From contig NZ_JADEXF010000081.1 in assembly GCF_015207245.1 (NCBI RefSeq), positions 1-8,912 on the forward strand: a DNA stretch of 8,912 nt. Reading direction: 5' to 3'. Of this stretch, positions 6,188-8,912 are shown piece by piece. The position numbers were made by a program, and so were the translations under genes. The stretch is from Nostoc cf. edaphicum LEGE 07299 (GTDB taxonomy: Bacteria; Cyanobacteriota; Cyanobacteriia; Cyanobacteriales; Nostocaceae). The notes below the pieces were generated by a model. The model had not been told where the DNA came from and did no database searches. It was given only the letters and a program-made list of their open reading frames with translations. Every line of letters begins with the position of its first letter. The first letter of the stretch is position 1.

Positions 6188-6206
6188 CAGGACTTACGCA
6201 ACTGTC
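6188..6206. repeat. 19-bp direct repeat, copy 1
   Basis: CAGGACTTACGCAACTGTC here is identical to 6371-6389. GGACTTACGCA-type sequences recur at the ends of small mobile repeats in Nostoc-type genomes, from general recollection. The 164 bp between the copies has no recognised gene. Confidence 0.8.
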
Positions 6207-6370
6207 ACCCTTGAGGAATAGTAAATTTCTCGAAAATTCACTTTATAAAAATTGCCAATGCAGATATAAACTAATTTAACCAAGAATACCGCATACCGTC
6301 CGCACCCATGCCGAAAGAACCCAACACATACTCTCTATTAACACTAATTGCATTGATAATCGAATGCAAG

Positions 6371-6389
6371 CAGGACTTACGCAACTGTC
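6371..6389. repeat. 19-bp direct repeat, copy 2, possible left end of a small element
   Basis: This is identical to 6188-6206. It is also partly inverted relative to GTGACACTTGCGTAGATTA at 6475-6493, sharing the CTACGCAAGTGTCAC / TTACGCAACTGTC core. The stretch 6371-6493, which encloses a long hairpin, may therefore be one MITE-like unit. No target duplication is evident. Confidence 0.7.
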
Positions 6390-6403
6390 GTATTATTTTA
6401 AGC

Positions 6404-6454
6404 TTGTAGTGAGGACTTTAGTCCTCAAGATAAGGGCTGAAGTCCTCACTACAA
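6404..6454 (+). repeat. Long hairpin repeat (22-bp stem, 7-nt loop)
   Basis: The left arm is 6404-6425 and the right arm 6433-6454, sharing the core TGTAGTGAGGACTT. Twenty of 22 positions are Watson-Crick pairs. The other two are T opposite G when read on the plus strand, i.e. U-G wobbles in RNA, so the stem is unbroken as plus-strand RNA but has two A-C mismatches on the minus strand. The element is intergenic and similar in type to dispersed palindromic repeats of Nostoc-type genomes. Confidence 0.8.
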
Positions 6455-6476
6455 ACAAAAAACTTTTATTTTTTGT
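6455..6476. repeat. A/T-rich hairpin beside the long hairpin
   Basis: The arms ACAAAAAA (6455-6462) and TTTTTTGT (6469-6476) pair perfectly around a 6-nt loop. With the 22-bp hairpin just before it, this could end transcripts in either direction, including the minus-strand methylase fragment upstream. Confidence 0.45.
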
Positions 6477-6506
6477 GACACTTGCGTAGATTAACGAAGA
6501 GTGAAC

Positions 6507-8480
6507 CTATTGATCAGTAAACCAAAAAGTTTTTCCCAAAGAGCGATCGCTATGAATTATCGTATTCTGATTGCGATCGCTGTCAATTATCGTATTTTGG
6601 TTGCGATCGCTATGAATTATCGTATTCTGGTTGCGATCGTTATCAATTGTCGCATTCTGGTTGCGATCGCTAATTCCCAGGCGGGTATCGTTTTCCTCGC
6701 GTTCCCAAGCTTCCACCACCTTCTCAGCCAATTGACGACAGGTTTCTACCAAAAACGCACCAGAACCCATCGCCAAATCACAAACTTTCAAAGATAAAAT
6801 CTGTTCCGCAGTCGGTTTTTCTCCCAACGCCTCCAACACCGGACGCAGGGTTGTTTCCACAATCGGTTTAGTGAGTGACCTGGGCGTATAATGCGAACCA
6901 GAACGCCTGCGTTCTTCCCCTGGCTGCAAGTACAGCGAACCCACAGGCAATAAATTAGGTGTTTGCCGTGATACCTTCCGACCTAGTGCAATCACTATAT
7001 TTTCTAACGTCTGCGCCGCCTTCAGTTCCTTGAGGACATTCCCTGATACCTCACAATTTGCCCACTCCTTCAGTAACTTCTGACGGTCAGCTGACTTTGC
7101 TGCCAAAATCGCCGTCACATCTACTACCACCGTCGTAGAAACCTTTGACCCCTTGGGCTTGCTGTAAACTCCAATACTCGGACTTTCTGCCCGTTCCACA
7201 GCAAAACCCATAATGCCCTCATACACCGAGCCAATTTGCTCCACATCTAACGCCCGATAAGACAGGCGCTCCCCTTCTAAAATTAGTAGCTTTTCTAACA
7301 AACGATACACCACACCATCGGGAATTCGCGGAGGCTCGATTGGTTGACCCTTGACAAACTTACTACCGCGTGGGCGACCTTCCAAAAACGCATACTCATC
7401 CGGGTCAAAAAGCTGACCATGCCGTGCTGGTAAATACTCTGGTGTTTGTCCGCCGCCGTCATAAACCAATCGAAACAAACTCAACAGCCACACCCACGCC
7501 CCATAACGCTGATCCATCGTGTCAGGGTAATTTCCCACGTCTTCTCGTAGCCGTTCATACAATCCAGATACAGAATAGTTACGCTGGTAAATATCGTCTG
7601 GTGGCATTAACCCTTCGTCCTCAGCGTAGAGCAAAAACACCAGCCGCATCAGTGTGGTGATTAATCCACCATAAATGTGTTGCGGATTTGTTGCAGCAAT
7701 TTCACTTAAGAGCTTACCATCAACAGCCGCATCCGCCATCTGAAACCCACGCAGCAGTTCCCACAAAGCATCTAGTACTTGGTTAGCCAAGGTTGTAGAA
7801 ACTTCTGCTTGGTACTTACGGCTATCTTCCAACAAATTTTGTAAACGACGACCTGTAGTAGCACTAAACACACGAAATGCCGACAGCAGCATTTCCATCG
7901 CCCCCAAAATCAGCCGTCCAGACACCTCACACATCGCCTGTACTGGAAAAGTCAAATGTCCAGAAGACTCGCCACGGGGCGCATACACCAAACGCAGCAA
8001 CCCACCATTACACAACAAACCTATGGGTATTTGCGTCTCCCGCAACAACCGCTCAAATTTAGCTTGGGGGCTGGCGTGCCAACCACTGCTAGACTTAGTT
8101 AATTCTGGTGCGACTACATCCAAGTCAGTACCAGAAGAAATTATTTGCACCAAAATCTGCGGCTTGTCGCTATCCGGGTCAGGCACAATATAGGTAGGCG
8201 CAAGAATTTCGCTGTAATCAGTTAAAGCTATCTCGTATTCTAGTGATGGTTTAACAAGATCACTATTAGCCCAGCTTAATACATTAACCACAAAAGCCGG
8301 AAAATCAGCAATATAGCCATCCTCATCAACCGCAGCCAGCAATGATTGTTGCAAATCTACAATATTGCGGTTGACCACCGCCTGCGCCTTTACCAACGCC
8401 GGGGGAGATACTACCAACCCTACAGGCTGGAGAAAACCCAACCACTCTTTATGTCTCGTGATTTCTGGGTCAATCGCCAT
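6507..8480 (-). CDS. Eco57I/type IIG-like adenine DNA methyltransferase, N-terminal half only (3'-truncated)
   Basis: The product is 657 aa, where Eco57I/PglX-like enzymes usually exceed 1000. Residues about 85-170 resemble a degraded PD-ExK nuclease module: PTYIVPDPDSDKPQILVQ, with Q where the catalytic ExK would be expected, and IPIGLLCNGGLLRLVYAP. Residues 270-350 form a conserved helical block (LMRLVFLLYAEDEGLMP). LDVEQIGSVYEGIMGF (411-426) is the linker typical of these methylases. Motif X is SGSHYTPRSLTKPIVE (527-542) and SAM-binding motif I is VCDLAMGSGAFLVE (566-579). The protein then ends in 10-residue repeats and SLGKTFWFTDQ. The catalytic NPPY motif and target-recognition domain are absent, and I see no continuation in any frame at the 3' side. 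It therefore should not methylate DNA. The start is firm: AAGGAG (8486-8491) lies 5 nt before the ATG. It is probably a dead remnant of a restriction-modification or defence methylase. Confidence 0.85.
   Translation of the reverse strand: MAIDPEITRHKEWLGFLQPVGLVVSPPALVKAQAVVNRNIVDLQQSLLAAVDEDGYIADFPAFVVNVLSWANSDLVKPSLEYEIALTDYSEILAPTYIVPDPDSDKPQILVQIISSGTDLDVVAPELTKSSSGWHASPQAKFERLLRETQIPIGLLCNGGLLRLVYAPRGESSGHLTFPVQAMCEVSGRLILGAMEMLLSAFRVFSATTGRRLQNLLEDSRKYQAEVSTTLANQVLDALWELLRGFQMADAAVDGKLLSEIAATNPQHIYGGLITTLMRLVFLLYAEDEGLMPPDDIYQRNYSVSGLYERLREDVGNYPDTMDQRYGAWVWLLSLFRLVYDGGGQTPEYLPARHGQLFDPDEYAFLEGRPRGSKFVKGQPIEPPRIPDGVVYRLLEKLLILEGERLSYRALDVEQIGSVYEGIMGFAVERAESPSIGVYSKPKGSKVSTTVVVDVTAILAAKSADRQKLLKEWANCEVSGNVLKELKAAQTLENIVIALGRKVSRQTPNLLPVGSLYLQPGEERRRSGSHYTPRSLTKPIVETTLRPVLEALGEKPTAEQILSLKVCDLAMGSGAFLVETCRQLAEKVVEAWEREENDTRLGISDRNQNATIDNDRNQNTIIHSDRNQNTIIDSDRNQNTIIHSDRSLGKTFWFTDQ
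6541..6672. repeat. 30-bp HIP1-containing tandem repeat (minisatellite) in the methylase gene
   Basis: Units at 6541-6570, 6571-6600, 6601-6630 and 6631-6660, plus 12 bases of a fifth (6661-6672), repeat with an exact 30-bp period. Each contains GCGATCGC at 6543, 6573, 6603 and 6663, or GCGATCGT at 6633. A unit is a multiple of three, and on the minus strand it encodes a 10-residue repeat, consensus DRNQNTIIHS, at residues about 604-646 of the methylase fragment. Units differ by a few substitutions, so the array is not brand new. Confidence 0.92.
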
Positions 8481-8485
8481 CGTTT

Positions 8486-8491
8486 CTCCTT
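8486..8491 (-). promoter_or_regulatory. Ribosome binding site of the methylase fragment
   Basis: On the minus strand this is AAGGAG, 5 nt before ATG (8480-8478). It is the strongest Shine-Dalgarno in the window and fixes the start. Confidence 0.75.
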
Positions 8492-8558
8492 TGCGGTCTT
8501 TGAGTCTGGTACAGTTTGTTTACTTAATCTGATAACATCAAAATCTGCTAATGCACAC

Positions 8559-8599
8559 GCCAGTCGCTACAACGGAGGAGACCTCCGCAACGCGCTGGC
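8559..8599. repeat. Hairpin repeat in the divergent spacer
   Basis: Outer arms GCCAGTCGC (8559-8567) and GCGCTGGC (8592-8599) pair with one bulged T. The inner arms CGGAGG (8573-8578) and CCTCCG (8582-8587) enclose AGA. The form resembles dispersed GCCAG...CTGGC hairpins in Nostoc-type spacers. It lies between the divergent methylase and GNAT-like genes, 56-96 bp upstream of the latter, so it may overlap one of their promoters. Confidence 0.7.
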
Positions 8600-8654
8600 T
8601 CACGATATTGGTGCGATGCGAACAAAAATATAACTAATTCGCGGTCAAGATAGC

Positions 8655-8912
8655 ATGACCGTAGAAGCAGATTTAGTAGAATTAGTGCAAAAGCACGTCA
8701 ATGATTATGCCTCAGAGTGGAAAGAACAATTAAGATTGTACGGACAAGAAGATAAATTTTGGGACTGGGAGTTTAAACTTCAGTTCGTTATTCACAGACA
8801 ACCAAACCGCGAAGGCTATGCAATTGAGTACGAAGGCGAAACTCAAGGGTTAATGCTGATTGAAACTCAAATGCACGGTTCGCGTATCAGTGAGGGTAAA
8901 CGGTTAGTATAC
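8655..8912 (+). CDS. Uncharacterised protein, possibly GNAT-like, N-terminal part (3' end outside window)
   Basis: An open frame runs from ATG 8655 to the window edge, 86 codons without a stop. It begins MTVEADLVELVQKHVND, then has aromatic and charged residues (DKFWDWEFKLQFVIHRQ) and the strand pair GYAIEYEGETQGLMLIETQ, ending SEGKRLVY. The strand pattern and the GLMLIE...KRLVY arrangement recall the first half of a GNAT acetyltransferase fold, where a central V-shaped strand would follow beyond the edge. No acetyl-CoA binding motif is in view, so function is not assigned. No clear ribosome site precedes the ATG. It is divergent from the methylase fragment with a 174-bp spacer holding a hairpin repeat. 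Composition and codon pattern look like real coding sequence. Confidence 0.65.
   Translation, partial: MTVEADLVELVQKHVNDYASEWKEQLRLYGQEDKFWDWEFKLQFVIHRQPNREGYAIEYEGETQGLMLIETQMHGSRISEGKRLVY

Larger units (their letters stand above)
5900..6506. other. Gene-free repeat-rich intergenic region
   Basis: This 607-bp stretch lies between the SnoaL-like gene (reading away to the left) and the 3' end of the truncated methylase. No convincing gene is visible. It holds two short hairpins near its left side (5961-5981 and 6036-6055), two copies of a 19-bp direct repeat (6188-6206 and 6371-6389), a long hairpin (6404-6454) and an A/T hairpin (6455-6476). The left part must include the SnoaL-like gene's promoter, but I cannot place it securely. 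Confidence 0.7.

Noticed and set aside
6270..6370. Minus-strand open stretch of about 32 codons reading GSFGMGADGMRYSWLN before a stop
   Set aside because: It looks protein-like but is short, has no start or ribosome site and matches no family I know. It could be a gene relic, but this cannot be supported.
6541..6672. CRISPR array or plasmid-type iterons
   Set aside because: The units are contiguous with no unique spacers, lie inside a coding frame, and no cas or rep gene is nearby.
6501..6797. Plus-strand open frame of 98 codons with hydrophobic 10-residue repeats
   Set aside because: It is antisense to the methylase fragment and exists because the 30-bp repeat lacks stops in several frames. 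No ribosome site or family match is visible.
6507..8654. A complete BREX, DISARM or type I/IIG restriction system
   Set aside because: Only the N-terminal half of one methylase is present. No helicase, nuclease, specificity or other system gene is in view, and the neighbour on the right is divergent and unrelated.

Overview
The window looks like chromosomal DNA from a filamentous, heterocyst-forming (Nostoc/Anabaena/Calothrix-type) cyanobacterium. The evidence is the repeated HIP1 octamer GCGATCGC (45-52, 2154-2161, 4007-4014, 4919-4926 and four copies in 6543-6670), AT-rich spacers, heptanucleotide (STRR-like) tandem repeats and several small hairpin or MITE-like intergenic elements. Species cannot be fixed from the sequence alone.

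Layout. (i) 1-2999, plus strand: the C-terminal part of a 5-oxoprolinase/hydantoinase A-type protein, a 5'-truncated TrmH/SpoU RNA methyltransferase relic, a hairpin repeat, then a full-length hydantoinase B/5-oxoprolinase domain protein. The two oxoprolinase halves resemble the single fused enzyme known in eukaryotes and many bacteria, so this may be an oxoprolinase gene split by acquired DNA. The B half also carries a repeat-derived in-frame insertion. (ii) 3058-4326, minus strand: a two-gene unit, an AhpD-like carboxymuconolactone decarboxylase-family protein followed by an alpha/beta hydrolase. The hydrolase stop codon lies inside a heptamer repeat. (iii) 4549-5049, plus strand: a small four-cysteine thioredoxin-like [2Fe-2S] protein with a basic N-terminal helix, then a good intrinsic terminator. 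(iv) 5052-5184: a 113-bp MITE-like element with 16-bp terminal inverted repeats and a perfect 10-bp target duplication. (v) 5237-5899, minus strand: an exported or membrane-anchored SnoaL/NTF2-like protein with a GTG start. (vi) 5900-6506: a gene-free region full of inverted and direct repeats. (vii) 6507-8480, minus strand: the N-terminal half of a large Eco57I/type IIG-like adenine DNA methyltransferase. It ends in a 30-bp HIP1-containing minisatellite just after SAM-binding motif I, with no NPPY motif. (viii) 8559-8599: a hairpin repeat in the divergent spacer, then the start of a plus-strand gene (GNAT-like, tentative) that runs off the window.

The genes do not form one pathway. I see no complete defence or other new multigene system. 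The methylase is a broken fragment without a nuclease, helicase or specificity partner in view. The most unusual content is the way repeats have altered genes: splitting oxoprolinase, inserting codons in it, supplying a stop codon to the hydrolase, and forming the repetitive tail of the truncated methylase.
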